64,000 nucleotides of DNA from an uncultured Lachnospiraceae bacterium (GTDB taxonomy: Bacteria > Bacillota > Clostridia > Lachnospirales > Lachnospiraceae). The stretch is from the NCBI GenBank assembly GCA_947631625.1, contig CANRMA010000003.1, positions 1 to 64,000 on the forward strand, in the 5' to 3' direction. The translations under genes and the position numbers were made by a program. Positions 53,624 to 62,961 of the stretch are shown in pieces. How positions within the stretch are numbered: position 1 is the stretch's first letter; each line of letters starts with the position of its first letter. The notes under the pieces were generated by a model that saw only the letters and a program-made list of their open reading frames with translations, was not told the origin of the DNA and did not search any database.

Positions 53624-54825
53624 TGTTCTCCACCTTCTTCCACATTTTTATTGATCATTGCTTTAGGGCCTATCTTGGCATTGTCGCCGATCGTAATTCC
53701 CGCGCCGATAGTTGCGACGTTATTCTCACCGTCCGAAGGCATCTCGCCTACAACGGCATTTTTCCCGATCGTTACATTTTCAGCTATAATGCAGTGCTTA
53801 ACCACAGCCCCCGCCTTGATAACGGAGCAGCCCATAATTACCGCATCCTCTATTATAGCGCCTTTTTCTACCTTAACGCCCTCAAAAAGTATGGAGTGCC
53901 TTACCTCGCCTTTTATATTGCAGCCGTCCGTGATCATGGAATTTTCGATGACCGCGCCCGCGCTTACCTTGTGTCCCGTCATGGTACGCTTGCGGCTGTA
54001 TATCTTCCAGTCGTCGTCAAAAAGGTCGATCCCGCTGTTATCCGGATCGAGCACTTCCATATTCGCTTCCCAGAGAGATGAAATGGTTCCTACGTCCTTC
54101 CAGTAACCGCTGAAATGATATGCGTACATCCTGCGGTTGTCCTTAAGCAGATTAGGGATTATATTGTTTCCGAAATCGTTTTCGGAGTTGGGGTCCGCCT
54201 CGTCTTCCTCAAGATATTTTTTCAATATATCCCAGTTAAAAATATAAATACCCATAGAAGCCAGATTTGACTTAGGATTCTTGGGTTTCTCCTGAAACTC
54301 GGTTATCCTGTCGTCCTCGTCCGCCACCATAAGCCCGAAACGCGGCGCCTCTTCCCAAGGCACCTCCATAACAGCCACACTGAATTCGGCATTCTTTTCC
54401 TTATGGAATCTCAAAAAGTCACTGTAATCCTGTTTACAGATCTGGTCTCCCGAAAGTATGATTACATATTCGGGATCATACCTTTCAATAAAAGAAAGAT
54501 TTTGATAAATCGCATTTGCGGTTCCCTTATACCAGTCCGAACCGCTCGCCTTCTGATAAGGCGGTAAAACATGTACACCCCCGTAGAGACGGTCCAGATC
54601 CCACGGCTGACCGTTTCCTATGTACTCATTCAGTACCAATGGCTGATACTGAGTCAAGATACCAACCGTATCAATCCCCGAATTGACACAGTTAGACAGC
54701 GGGAAATCGATGATGCGGTATTTTCCGCCAAATGGTACTGCCGGTTTTGCAAGTTTCTCAGTCAGCGCATACAGACGCGAACCTTGTCCGCCGGCAAGAA
54801 GCATTGCTATCATTTCTTTAGCCAT
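53617..54825 (-). CDS. glgC: Glucose-1-phosphate adenylyltransferase GlgC
   Basis: GlgC forms ADP-glucose from glucose-1-phosphate and ATP, the committed step of glycogen synthesis. The 402-residue protein has the catalytic loop [15 protein letters not shown], then [40 protein letters not shown] and a C-terminal beta-helix with hexapeptide repeats ([12 protein letters not shown] type). ATG 54825 is preceded by GAGGAGG at about eight bases. A longer upstream frame has no such site. It overlaps glgD by seven bases. Many sporulating clostridia accumulate glycogen-like granules before sporulation, which fits the sporulation genes in this window. No other glg gene lies nearby. Confidence 0.95.
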   Translation of the reverse strand: MAKEMIAMLLAGGQGSRLYALTEKLAKPAVPFGGKYRIIDFPLSNCVNSGIDTVGILTQYQPLVLNEYIGNGQPWDLDRLYGGVHVLPPYQKASGSDWYKGTANAIYQNLSFIERYDPEYVIILSGDQICKQDYSDFLRFHKEKNAEFSVAVMEVPWEEAPRFGLMVADEDDRITEFQEKPKNPKSNLASMGIYIFNWDILKKYLEEDEADPNSENDFGNNIIPNLLKDNRRMYAYHFSGYWKDVGTISSLWEANMEVLDPDNSGIDLFDDDWKIYSRKRTMTGHKVSAGAVIENSMITDGCNIKGEVRHSILFEGVKVEKGAIIEDAVIMGCSVIKAGAVVKHCIIAENVTIGKNAVVGEMPSDGENNVATIGAGITIGDNAKIGPKAMINKNVEEGGEQW

Positions 54826-55055
54826 AATGCTGCCCTCCTCGTATGATAATACATTATATAGATAATTGCGAAACTCATGATCAAAGCCTCCGAATGAAAG
54901 ACTGTTCCGCAAATGCCTATGCATTATTATATATATCGTTTAGCTGATTTTATTACTATACCTTATCATAACCATGTTCTACCATGTTCTTAAAGTGCCT
55001 GCGCCGCGCCCTGCAGTTGTCTCATTTATGCCGTACAGCCATACGATCACCGCAC

Positions 55056-56288
55056 CTATGCGGCATCAGTTCTGAAAAGGTCACGATACCATTTAAGCGA
55101 TTCAATATAAGCTTCGTACACCTTGTTCATATCAATTTTCTTAAGCAGCATCTGCCTCGATACTTCCTGCCATGACGCTCTTTCATACTGTATTATAAAA
55201 TCAAGCACGGGCGCAAGCTCCCCCTTATGCTCAATGAGCGCCTCCTTGATATTATCCGACAGCTGCAGCATTTCAAGAGCCTTGTCCATAGGCTTGCCGA
55301 GTATCAGATCTATTACAGAGAAAAGTCCCATCAGGAAAAGTTCCGGCGCAGCCTGCTTCATATCAAAAAGCGGCGCGAGATTTTCCGCAAACTTGGCCCT
55401 AAGCAGCGAGATCCTTGTTATCTCATTGGGCCTGTCGGCGCAAAGCTCGTTAGTGACCGCGGTATTTATCCATTTCTTAAGCTCCCTCTGGCCAAGCATC
55501 GCCGCAGCATGGTCTATGGAAGTCACTCTGGAATTTACGGCCATCTTATTAACTATCTTAAGAAGGGAAATGACAAGCGCGGTATCCCTGCTTATGACCT
55601 TAGCCGCTTCATTCAGATCATAATCGCCGTCATTGACCATATTAAGAAGGTCTATGTAATTCATCTTAAGCGGCGTTACTTCCTCTTCGCCCATGGTTAC
55701 GGGAAGTCTGTAAAACTCGCCTTCATAAAGCGCATACCCTCCGTCGGCCTTAAGCGCTTCAAATTCTTCCTGCGAATCAACGTTCACAACGCATATCCTG
55801 ATATGCGGGTGCATTTTATTGAAATACTTTTTGGTTTCAGCCACATTACAGGTCTTATGATTTATCAATACATAATCCATAAGTTTAAACACTTCAAAAT
55901 ACTCTTCAACTTTATCTTCATCAATATTTCTTATCGCCATTTTGTAGCCAAGGCGCTTAAGCGTCTTAAGACGTGAGATATACATGGCGTCGGGAACTAT
56001 GGTCTGGTCAGCCAAAAGCACCAGCCTCTCATGCGGAGCCGTATACATTGCATTAATATCCGCAAAAACGGAAATATTGTCCACCGCCACAAAAACATCC
56101 CTGTCTCCGCACAAAGTATTGATCCCCATGCTTTCTATAACATCAAGCCCCGGAATGCTTCCCGCTCCGTCAAAAATTCCCGTTCCGGAAAAATTCGGAT
56201 TCAAAAGATAGTTCTTTTTCTGCGCAAATAACGAATATGCGCTTACCGCCATATTTTCATCAAATAATGGTATCAGAGTCGCTAACAT
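55056..56288 (-). CDS. HDOD-domain protein with degenerate EAL-like N-terminus
   Basis: The 410-residue protein has the YuxH-type layout. The N-terminal about 190 residues resemble an EAL phosphodiesterase fold but lack the EAL motif and most metal ligands. The C-terminal HDOD domain (about 200-400) has MNYIDLLNMVND, ISRDTALVISLLKIVNKMA and AAMLGQRELKKWI. HDOD proteins are non-catalytic relatives of HD domains and often act in motility or signalling. ATG 56288 was chosen because AGGAG lies seven bases upstream. It stands alone between glgC and the scar region. With the degenerate HD-GYP at 4938, this is the second cyclic-di-GMP-type relative here with lost catalytic motifs. Confidence 0.8.
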   Translation of the reverse strand: MLATLIPLFDENMAVSAYSLFAQKKNYLLNPNFSGTGIFDGAGSIPGLDVIESMGINTLCGDRDVFVAVDNISVFADINAMYTAPHERLVLLADQTIVPDAMYISRLKTLKRLGYKMAIRNIDEDKVEEYFEVFKLMDYVLINHKTCNVAETKKYFNKMHPHIRICVVNVDSQEEFEALKADGGYALYEGEFYRLPVTMGEEEVTPLKMNYIDLLNMVNDGDYDLNEAAKVISRDTALVISLLKIVNKMAVNSRVTSIDHAAAMLGQRELKKWINTAVTNELCADRPNEITRISLLRAKFAENLAPLFDMKQAAPELFLMGLFSVIDLILGKPMDKALEMLQLSDNIKEALIEHKGELAPVLDFIIQYERASWQEVSRQMLLKKIDMNKVYEAYIESLKWYRDLFRTDAA

Positions 56289-56629
56289 AATTTTTCTCCT
56301 GTCAAAGATAGCATTAAATATCATTACTATATAATAATACTATATTTTCAGAAATATTGATAGATTTTTTTGTTAAAAATTATTAAAAATTTTGTTTTTA
56401 TATAAAAAGTCTCCGTTTAAAAAGTCTCCGTTATGAAACGAAGACTCTGATGACGCGCCTCACTGCCCATATAATCACATCCGCAGATTTTCCCTTGCTG
56501 CACAAAGCAGCAGTTTCATCACAATGCTTGACATTGTAAAACAAAACGCGCACAATAAGAGTGTTCGGCGATTGCGAAACGCTGATTTACATCTTTGAGA
56601 TTGTGCCGATTTAACAAAACCCTTGCAAG
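56289..56629. other. Gene-free stretch left of the toxin remnant
   Basis: No intact gene is seen in this 340 bp. AAAAAGTCTCCGTTT occurs twice in tandem near 56403-56433, the second copy followed by an imperfect hairpin (GTCTCCGTT/AACGAAGAC). An antitoxin would be expected here if the toxin remnant was once part of an operon, but none is recognisable. Confidence 0.5.
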
Positions 56630-56713
56630 CTGCTTATCTATCTGATTGAAAACGACGTGCTGACTCTGACTCTTGTGGACACAGGCTCACATTCCGATAT
56701 TTTCAAGAAATAA
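56630..56713 (+). pseudogene. C-terminal remnant of a RelE/YafQ-family toxin
   Basis: A 27-codon fragment ends a reading frame that has no start. It contains LLIYLIENDVLTLTLVDTGS followed by HSDIFKK and the stop codon. This matches the C-terminal strand pair of YafQ-type mRNA-cutting toxins, including the conserved TGSHSDLF-like end that carries a catalytic histidine. Everything upstream is out of frame or missing. A hairpin terminator follows, as expected at the end of an old toxin-antitoxin operon. The protein is not functional. Confidence 0.65.
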
Positions 56714-56729
56714 AATACTCCCGCAGACA

Positions 56730-56761
56730 ACGGACTGCGTGTATGAAAATGCGCGGTCCGT
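56730..56761 (+). terminator. Hairpin terminator after the toxin remnant
   Basis: ACGGACTGCG (56730-56739) pairs with CGCGGTCCGT (56752-56761) over ten positions with one wobble, followed by TTTAT. Confidence 0.6.
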
Positions 56762-56893
56762 TTATATGTCATGCCAACGATTGCGAATGCATTTCTACAC
56801 AGTACCTATCATCAATAAGCTTGGGGCAGCCCGGGTAAGAGCAGGGATAAATGCCAAAAACAAAAAACAGGAGATAAGAAAGGAAGTATGATT

Positions 56894-57571
56894 ATGACTA
56901 ATGTTGAAAGCAAAGCGCTTTATGAAATGTACCACAATCCTAACCCTGATAAAAGGGAAAAAGCTAAAGAAATGGCTATTATACTTATTAACACCAATAT
57001 CAGGGCGATAATAGCTCAATACTGCAGGGAAGGCTATAACCAATACGATAAAGAGGACATGTATCAGAACGCCTGTATGGCCGCGTTACAAGCACTGGGT
57101 AGATATGACCCGGATAAAAGCATATGGTCTACATGGGCGGTTAAATATGTTAATAATATAATTATGGCAAGTTGTTACGAGAAAATCTATAACACAAGCC
57201 GCCATAAAGCCAAAAAATATAATGTACAGGCTATAGTCAGCTTAGATACATTCATTGACAATGCCGCCGAGGATATAACAGGACTGGATATATTAGCAGG
57301 CAGCAACGATACAGAGAAAGAAGCCGAAAGAAATCTTGATAACGAGATTTTAAGAGAAAGAATAAAAGAAATTATAGAAAAATGTTGTTCACCTTTACAG
57401 GCTAAATGTTTAACTTTAAAGTATGGACTGGACGGCAGAAACCCTTTAGAATACGCGGAAATAGCCGAAATTACAAGCAAAACAGCAAAGCAGGTAAGAT
57501 ATGCCGTATGTAACGCTAAACACCGTTTAAAAGCCTCGGAAGAGTTTCAGGAATTGCGTAAATATATGTAA
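56894..57571 (+). CDS. Sigma-70-family factor, probably acquired
   Basis: The 225-residue protein has a sigma region 2 (LINTNIRAIIAQYCREGY, KEDMYQNACMAALQALGRYD, STWAVKYVNNIIMA) and a region 4 (LTLKYGLDGRNPLEYAEIAE, then TSKTAKQVRYAVCNAKHRLK), but the regions are atypical. It matches no housekeeping or sporulation sigma. The gene is clearly more AT-rich than its neighbours and lies on the opposite strand between a toxin remnant and tRNA-Thr. That suggests it came with a mobile element. ATG 56894 is preferred because AAAGGA is nine bases upstream. An ATG six bases earlier sits too close to that site. Its target promoters are unknown. Confidence 0.75.
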   Translation: MTNVESKALYEMYHNPNPDKREKAKEMAIILINTNIRAIIAQYCREGYNQYDKEDMYQNACMAALQALGRYDPDKSIWSTWAVKYVNNIIMASCYEKIYNTSRHKAKKYNVQAIVSLDTFIDNAAEDITGLDILAGSNDTEKEAERNLDNEILRERIKEIIEKCCSPLQAKCLTLKYGLDGRNPLEYAEIAEITSKTAKQVRYAVCNAKHRLKASEEFQELRKYM

Positions 57572-57598
57572 TATATAGCTTAAGACAACAGACAAGAG

Positions 57599-57639
57599 GG
57601 TGTCGCAAAATCATCAAAAACAGATGATTGAGCGGCACC
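57599..57639 (+). terminator. Two-tier hairpin after the sigma factor
   Basis: GGTGTCGC (57599-57606) pairs with GCGGCACC (57632-57639), and ATCATC/GATGAT forms an inner stem. The outer arm resembles the GGGTGTCGCAAAA end of some insertion sequences, so an element end is the alternative reading. Confidence 0.5.
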
Positions 57640-57690
57640 TTCGTTCATGGATATGCAGGTTATCCAATGTAGATGATGATACGTTTAAAA

Positions 57691-57763
57691 AGCTGCTGAC
57701 GGGAATCGGACCCGTGACCTCCGCACTACCAATGCGACGCACTACCGACTGTGCTACAGCAGC
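57691..57763 (-). tRNA. tRNA-Thr(GGT)
   Basis: The minus strand folds into a cloverleaf: seven-pair acceptor stem GCTGCTG/CAGCAGC, D-arm GCAC/GTGC, anticodon stem TCGCA/TGCGG and T-arm ACGGG/CCCGT. The anticodon loop TTGGTAG gives anticodon GGT. The 3' CCA is not encoded. A promoter lies upstream. The adjoining foreign-looking sigma factor and toxin remnant make this a plausible old integration site. Confidence 0.93.
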
Positions 57764-57804
57764 TTAAAGCATGGCAAAAGGAACAATTCCATTTACCGAA
57801 GTGT

Positions 57805-57834
57805 ATTGTATCATATGAAATTTAAGTTTGTCAA
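57805..57834 (-). promoter_or_regulatory. Sigma-A promoter of tRNA-Thr
   Basis: A perfect TTGACA (57829-57834) and TACAAT (57805-57810) are separated by 18 bases, about 40 bases before the tRNA 5' end. Confidence 0.75.
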
Positions 57835-57837
57835 TAC

Positions 57838-57898
57838 TATGTGCGCCGTTAGTTGATATAATTTTTGCGCGTCGTTGGTTACAGTTAATATAATTTTG
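57838..57898. repeat. Two imperfect ~30 bp direct repeats
   Basis: Both copies contain a GCGCCGTT/GCGTCGTT-like start, then GTTGATATAATTTTTGC or GTTAATATAATTTTGC. They lie immediately after the flagellin stop codon, where a terminator would be expected. No hairpin with a T tract was found. Confidence 0.55.
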
Positions 57899-60800
57899 CT
57901 ATTGGAAAAGGCTCATTATATATTCTCTGGAATGGTTCGCCTGCGCAAGCATTGCGCCTGCAACGTTTTCAAGGATATTTTCTTTGGATAACCTCATTAT
58001 CTCTCCGGCCACATCGGTATCTCTGATGGAAGATTCGGAAGCCTGCATATTTTCGGAGGTATTTTTATTTTTATTTACCGTGCGCTCGAGGCGGTTCTGT
58101 TCGGCGCCAAATTCACTTCTGACTTCCGACACTTTGGTAACGGCCTCTTTTACACGTCTGAGCGCCTTCTCGGCGTATTTCTTTTTGCTTATGACAAGCG
58201 AGTTAAGCCCTAAGGATACCGTATTCATGACCTCTCTTTTTATGGTTATCCCATCGCCGGATTCGCTTCCTACGCGTATCCATATATCTTTTTCACCCTC
58301 CGGGCTGCCGTTCTCCTGAAAGAAGAGCTGCTGCTTGGCGTCTCCCGTTACGTTAGTAATTTTATGTTTCCCATATTTCGTATAACTAAGCTGCAATACC
58401 CCGTCTACATTTTTAGCTACAACAGGCGCCGCCGCATCTTTTAGAAGCTCATTGAGCTTATCTATTATCTCTTTTGATGAGTAGGTCCCTTTGGAAACCG
58501 TAACGGTATAAGTTTTTCCGTCCACATCAAAGGAAAGATCGCTGTCTTTGTCAAGCGTAACGCCTTTTGAAATATCTTTTGTGCCGTTTATATATGCAGT
58601 CTTGATATCTCCGTCCGTCTGATAGAAGACGCTGAATGCGGCTTTGCCGCCGACCCCGTCTATCTTATATTCCACATCAGGCTCAGGCAGTCTGCTGTGT
58701 TTGGACATCTTAAAAACAAGCGCGTTATCATCATTGCTGCCTACTACGCCAGTATTATAGCCGCCGATCTGCGCTTCGATCAGATTTTCCTCAAAGCCGT
58801 TGCGTTTAAGTTCCTCGTTCAGTTTCTGCTGTATATGCCTGATAAGAGAATCGCCGCTGTATTTGCCTGCATCAAGCGTAAACTCCAATTTGATCGGAGC
58901 GTGGTTTCCTATGGTAAAATCCAAACTTAACGTATCGTTGACGCCGCTCGTTATCTCGGTCGTGCCATGGCGTATATCTTTTCTTCCTATGGCGTACACG
59001 TCCGCGTCGTAATAGCCTTTCTCCTCAGAGACCTTCATGGCCGTTGAATTTTCTTTGTTCCTGCGCAGTACATTATAATAAAAGCCGCCGGAAAAACCAT
59101 CCATATCATAGCGTCCGCCTTCTTTTCCCGCTATGATCTTAACTCCGTCTTCTGACACTTCCACTTTAAATTCTCCCGCGCCTGCGGCGGCGTCCAACTT
59201 GGACTGCAGTTCTTTTTGCAATTCGTCGTAGGTATATTCTTTTTCCGTCAATGTGACGTTTATATAGGAATAATTGTTCGGAGAGGTAAACTTATTCTTA
59301 TAATAACGGAAACTAAGCTGTTTGTTCCACCTGTCGATCTTTACCTTATCTTTGTTTATGGCAGCGCCGTCTATTGTGGTGTGAACGGCAGAATGATAAC
59401 CTGCGTACGCTGTGCCGTTTGTTGTTTTTTTGCCGGTCTCCTTTGAACGTTGGAATATACTTCCGTAGTCCGACATTACCTGAAGCTTATCCTTGGTTAC
59501 TTTGCCGTTTTTATCCTTTGCAGTTATAACAAGTTTATTATCCGCATTAAAAGAAGCTTCCAACTTGGGGTGTTCGATCTTAGTGACGCCGAATATATTC
59601 TTCATTGATGAGCCGCCGTCTGAATAAACCATGCGGACGCTCACATTCGGTCCTTTGTCCTTAGTCGTGAGCACGATACGGTTACCGCTTTTGGTTGCGG
59701 CAAGGCCTACCGCTCCAAGCTTGCTGTTGAGTTCTTTGATAAAAGTATCCCTGTTATAAGTTCCGTTTTTTAACGTAACTGTCTTCTTTTGACCGTTTAC
59801 ATAGACGCTGAACTGATTAGAAGTATTGTCGATCTTGATACTGCTCTCCATGTCCCTGTCCAATGTAACTGACGCTGCCGTTTTTTCCAACCCTGCGAAT
59901 ATGGCGTCCGCGGAAGTATTTCCGCTTGAGGTTGAATCATAGCTTATCTCACAGCCATTTCCTTTCGAATCCGTAGACAGCATAAGATAACTGCCGTTTA
60001 ACGACGCGGTCACGCCGATCTTCTGCGCGTCCAGGAGTCTGTTGAGTTCCGCGACTAATTCCTGTCTGGTATTATAGGTTTTTGCCGCAAGTTTTAACTG
60101 AACTTTCTTCTCTGCGCCGCCGTTCTCCTTATAAGTAAATTCAAAGGTATTATTGCTGCTGTTGATAGTAATGCTGCTTTTGAGCGCATATGAATTCAGA
60201 TTAACGGACGCGGCGCTCCTGCTCGTATTCATATCCTTCAAAAAGCTTGAAGACGCGGTGCTGCATTTGATACTGGTCCCTTTGCCGTCCTGTTCCACGC
60301 CGTTGTCAAATAACCTTGCTTTCAAGGTCAGGCTGTTGGAAGACGCCGTGACATCCACTCCTCCGAAGCCTGTGCCAAAAGCGTCATTCAGGCTCTTTTG
60401 AAGCATATCTTTCAAAGCCGAAGCATTACTATATGTCCCGTTTTGAAGTGTGATCTTCTTTTTTACACTGTTTATCTCTATCTCAAGTACATTATTACTG
60501 TCATTTATGGTAAAAGGCGCGCCCGATCTTAAGCTTATCGTGATACTCGCCCCTTCGTTCCTTTTAAATGAACTTCCTGCCGAGCCCTGCCCTATATCGC
60601 TGTCCCCGACATCCGAATAATTTACGGAGTATGCGTTCTCGCTGCCGACTCCGCTTTTGGACATAGTGCCGCCGCTGCCGTAAGCCGAAACATTTGAAAA
60701 GGTATTAGGCGCCTCCTCTGTCCAAGCTTCCTTAAACTGTGCATTTATCTCATCCAAAAGCTCCTGCCTGCTATTATATTGCTTCGCAGTTATATAGATA

Positions 60801-62833
60801 GTTTCGGCTCTTCCGTTTACATATACGGTAAACCGTCTTTTTGACGTCGGTACTTCGGAAACATCATCTATGGCGGTGTTGGTGGTCACACTGCCTTCAC
60901 CCTGCCCCGTATTTTGCTGTTGGTGGGTTACCGTAGTGGTAAAGATATCCTCATAGCCCGTATTTCCGGCAACGGAAGACGCGCTTAAGCTTATCGTCTC
61001 AGACGTCGTATTTAATCTGAACCTGTATCCCGAACTTGCGCTTACATAGGTAGCGGAAACGCTTTCAAGCAGCGCTTTGTCGTCCGCATCGGCAAGTTTT
61101 GAAGCCGCTTCTTTAATAGCCCCATTTATCGCATCAAGCAAGGCGGAAGCGGAATCATATGTATTCTCTTCCAACGCTATTTCAAACGATTTCCCGTCCA
61201 TTTCTATACGGAATTTATCATTTTTGCCTTTTTCAATATCAAACGGCCAGTCGTCGTTTGTAAATATTTTTCCCCCGATATAATACGCAAACGTATCCGT
61301 TCTGCTGTCTCTTGTTTTTTTCTCATTTTCCTGCACGGTATTATACTCGCGCGTTACAAAAAGCGTATTATAAGCGCTGCTGCCGGAATCTATCCCCACA
61401 TCGCTTTCCGCGCCCTTTACGTTAGAAGTTATGATAAGCCCCTTATACGCATTGGCGCCGTAACCTGTCGAGTAGGCAGTGGCGGTAAGCTCCAGTCCGT
61501 TATCTATAAAAAGCCTGTTAAGCTCCGCGCTCATTTCTTCCGCGGTATAATAACCTTCTTTAATCTCAAGCCTTGTTACGTCTTTGCTGCCGTTAGGACT
61601 GACTAACAGTACATTATTGGAGGAAGTTATCTCGAAATGATTGTGTTCTTCATCTGTGGCATTAGTGCTCAAAACCGCTCCTCCGGTCAGAATGCCCGGA
61701 TGCGTTTCGGCTTCGCCATACCTTATATTATCATAAAAGACGGACGTAAAAACAGCTTCTCCCTTAGAAGCATCATCCACCTTGAACATATTGCCTTTTA
61801 ATGCCGTAATTATGCTGTCGTCGCTCTCCAACTTGATGCTAAGTCCGTATTCCACAGCTTTTACGGAAGTATCCTTCAGTTTTTCATTGAGCATATCAAT
61901 AAGCTCTCTTCTGGTATAACTGCCTTCTGCGATAGTCAGATCGATATGCTGTGTCGTGCCGTCCAGACTTTCTATATCAAACTCCATATGGTCATTGACA
62001 TCTTTACGTATAGGCAGTCTCGCATTTTCAGACAGATATTGCGTCGTGCCGATAAGGGAGCCTGTGCTGCCTCCCTCATAAGTATCATATAATAAATACG
62101 CCAGTCCGCCTGTTACCTCTTCTATGCTCGCTCCGCCGTCATAATTCAGGTTACAGGTCCCGCCTATCGTATATTCAAGTGAAAAACCTTTATCTCTAAG
62201 CCCTGCATCTTCCAGAGCCGTATCTATCTCATCCAATAGTTCCTTGGTAGTATATAAGCCTTCGTCCACTTTGATCGAGGCCGTTTTGGTCTCTCCGTAT
62301 GGAGTTTCTTTATATGAAATAATAAGTTCATTCTGACCGTCAACAACATAGTGCATCTGGTCATAATCCCAGTGTTTGTTTCCTTCAAACTGATAATAAG
62401 GGAACTCATGATCCGCAAAAATATGCTGTTCGTTAAATACAGCCGCATCCGTCAGCCTGTCGATCTCTTTCTGAAGCTGCTCGAATTCCGACTGCATAAG
62501 CGCCCTGTCCGCATCTGACCATGTACCGTTTAACGACTTGACTGAAAGTTCAGTCATCCTGTGAAGCATGGCGTGGACTTCTTCCAACGCCCCGTCTCCG
62601 GTCTGAACCCATGAAATGCCGTCCTGAGCGTTTTCGGTTCCCTGATTAAGACCGCGTATCATTCTTCTCATAGTTTCTGAGATATGCAGTCCCGCCGCGT
62701 CGTCTCCGGCTCTGTTTACCTTGTATCCGGAAGAAAGCTTCTCCATGGACTTCGCCTTGCTTACGCTGTGAATGCCAAGCATTCTTTCGGCATTGATACC
62801 TGTAAGATTATGAGAAACAACATTGATACTCAT
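57899..62833 (-). CDS. fliC: Giant flagellin with eleven repeated modules
   Basis: The 1644-residue protein is three to six times the size of ordinary flagellin. The conserved ends that pack in the filament core are present. The N-terminal D0/D1 is about 1-140 (LSSGYKVNRAGDDAAGLHIS, NAQDGISWVQTGDGAL) and the C-terminal part about 1555-1644 (SIRDTDVAGEIMRLSKENIL, AMLAQANHSREYIMSLF). Between them lie about 1400 residues of at least eleven diverged modules. Each has beta strands, then a GTYSSKEIIDKLNELL-like helix and a further strand. No HExxH motif is present, so it is not a flagellinolysin. The modules would project as an enlarged outer surface. A ten-G run lies at the ribosome-binding site and a sigma-28-like box lies further upstream. 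Confidence 0.9.
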   Translation of the reverse strand: MSINVVSHNLTGINAERMLGIHSVSKAKSMEKLSSGYKVNRAGDDAAGLHISETMRRMIRGLNQGTENAQDGISWVQTGDGALEEVHAMLHRMTELSVKSLNGTWSDADRALMQSEFEQLQKEIDRLTDAAVFNEQHIFADHEFPYYQFEGNKHWDYDQMHYVVDGQNELIISYKETPYGETKTASIKVDEGLYTTKELLDEIDTALEDAGLRDKGFSLEYTIGGTCNLNYDGGASIEEVTGGLAYLLYDTYEGGSTGSLIGTTQYLSENARLPIRKDVNDHMEFDIESLDGTTQHIDLTIAEGSYTRRELIDMLNEKLKDTSVKAVEYGLSIKLESDDSIITALKGNMFKVDDASKGEAVFTSVFYDNIRYGEAETHPGILTGGAVLSTNATDEEHNHFEITSSNNVLLVSPNGSKDVTRLEIKEGYYTAEEMSAELNRLFIDNGLELTATAYSTGYGANAYKGLIITSNVKGAESDVGIDSGSSAYNTLFVTREYNTVQENEKKTRDSRTDTFAYYIGGKIFTNDDWPFDIEKGKNDKFRIEMDGKSFEIALEENTYDSASALLDAINGAIKEAASKLADADDKALLESVSATYVSASSGYRFRLNTTSETISLSASSVAGNTGYEDIFTTTVTHQQQNTGQGEGSVTTNTAIDDVSEVPTSKRRFTVYVNGRAETIYITAKQYNSRQELLDEINAQFKEAWTEEAPNTFSNVSAYGSGGTMSKSGVGSENAYSVNYSDVGDSDIGQGSAGSSFKRNEGASITISLRSGAPFTINDSNNVLEIEINSVKKKITLQNGTYSNASALKDMLQKSLNDAFGTGFGGVDVTASSNSLTLKARLFDNGVEQDGKGTSIKCSTASSSFLKDMNTSRSAASVNLNSYALKSSITINSSNNTFEFTYKENGGAEKKVQLKLAAKTYNTRQELVAELNRLLDAQKIGVTASLNGSYLMLSTDSKGNGCEISYDSTSSGNTSADAIFAGLEKTAASVTLDRDMESSIKIDNTSNQFSVYVNGQKKTVTLKNGTYNRDTFIKELNSKLGAVGLAATKSGNRIVLTTKDKGPNVSVRMVYSDGGSSMKNIFGVTKIEHPKLEASFNADNKLVITAKDKNGKVTKDKLQVMSDYGSIFQRSKETGKKTTNGTAYAGYHSAVHTTIDGAAINKDKVKIDRWNKQLSFRYYKNKFTSPNNYSYINVTLTEKEYTYDELQKELQSKLDAAAGAGEFKVEVSEDGVKIIAGKEGGRYDMDGFSGGFYYNVLRRNKENSTAMKVSEEKGYYDADVYAIGRKDIRHGTTEITSGVNDTLSLDFTIGNHAPIKLEFTLDAGKYSGDSLIRHIQQKLNEELKRNGFEENLIEAQIGGYNTGVVGSNDDNALVFKMSKHSRLPEPDVEYKIDGVGGKAAFSVFYQTDGDIKTAYINGTKDISKGVTLDKDSDLSFDVDGKTYTVTVSKGTYSSKEIIDKLNELLKDAAAPVVAKNVDGVLQLSYTKYGKHKITNVTGDAKQQLFFQENGSPEGEKDIWIRVGSESGDGITIKREVMNTVSLGLNSLVISKKKYAEKALRRVKEAVTKVSEVRSEFGAEQNRLERTVNKNKNTSENMQASESSIRDTDVAGEIMRLSKENILENVAGAMLAQANHSREYIMSLFQ

Positions 62834-62842
62834 CAGTTCCCA

Positions 62843-62852
62843 CCCCCCCCCC
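62843..62852 (-). promoter_or_regulatory. Poly-G10 tract at the flagellin ribosome-binding site
   Basis: Ten G residues on the minus strand end nine bases before ATG 62833, exactly where the Shine-Dalgarno sequence belongs. Length changes by replication slippage would alter the site or its spacing. Confidence 0.85.
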
Positions 62853-62961
62853 GAAAAATTTATCTCTCATAATATTTTATTTATAACCGATCCGCCGAAA
62901 AACCTTTATAAGCCTTTCCAAAAAAGTAAACGGTATTTAGCTACAATACGGTATATTTAAT

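Noticed and set aside
56673-56891. 72-residue plus-strand frame before the sigma factor
   Set aside because: It crosses the toxin remnant out of frame and the terminator hairpin, and has no ribosome-binding site.
57899-62833. Flagellinolysin (flagellin with a protease insert)
   Set aside because: No HExxH zinc-protease motif occurs in the insert, which consists of repeated beta/alpha modules instead.
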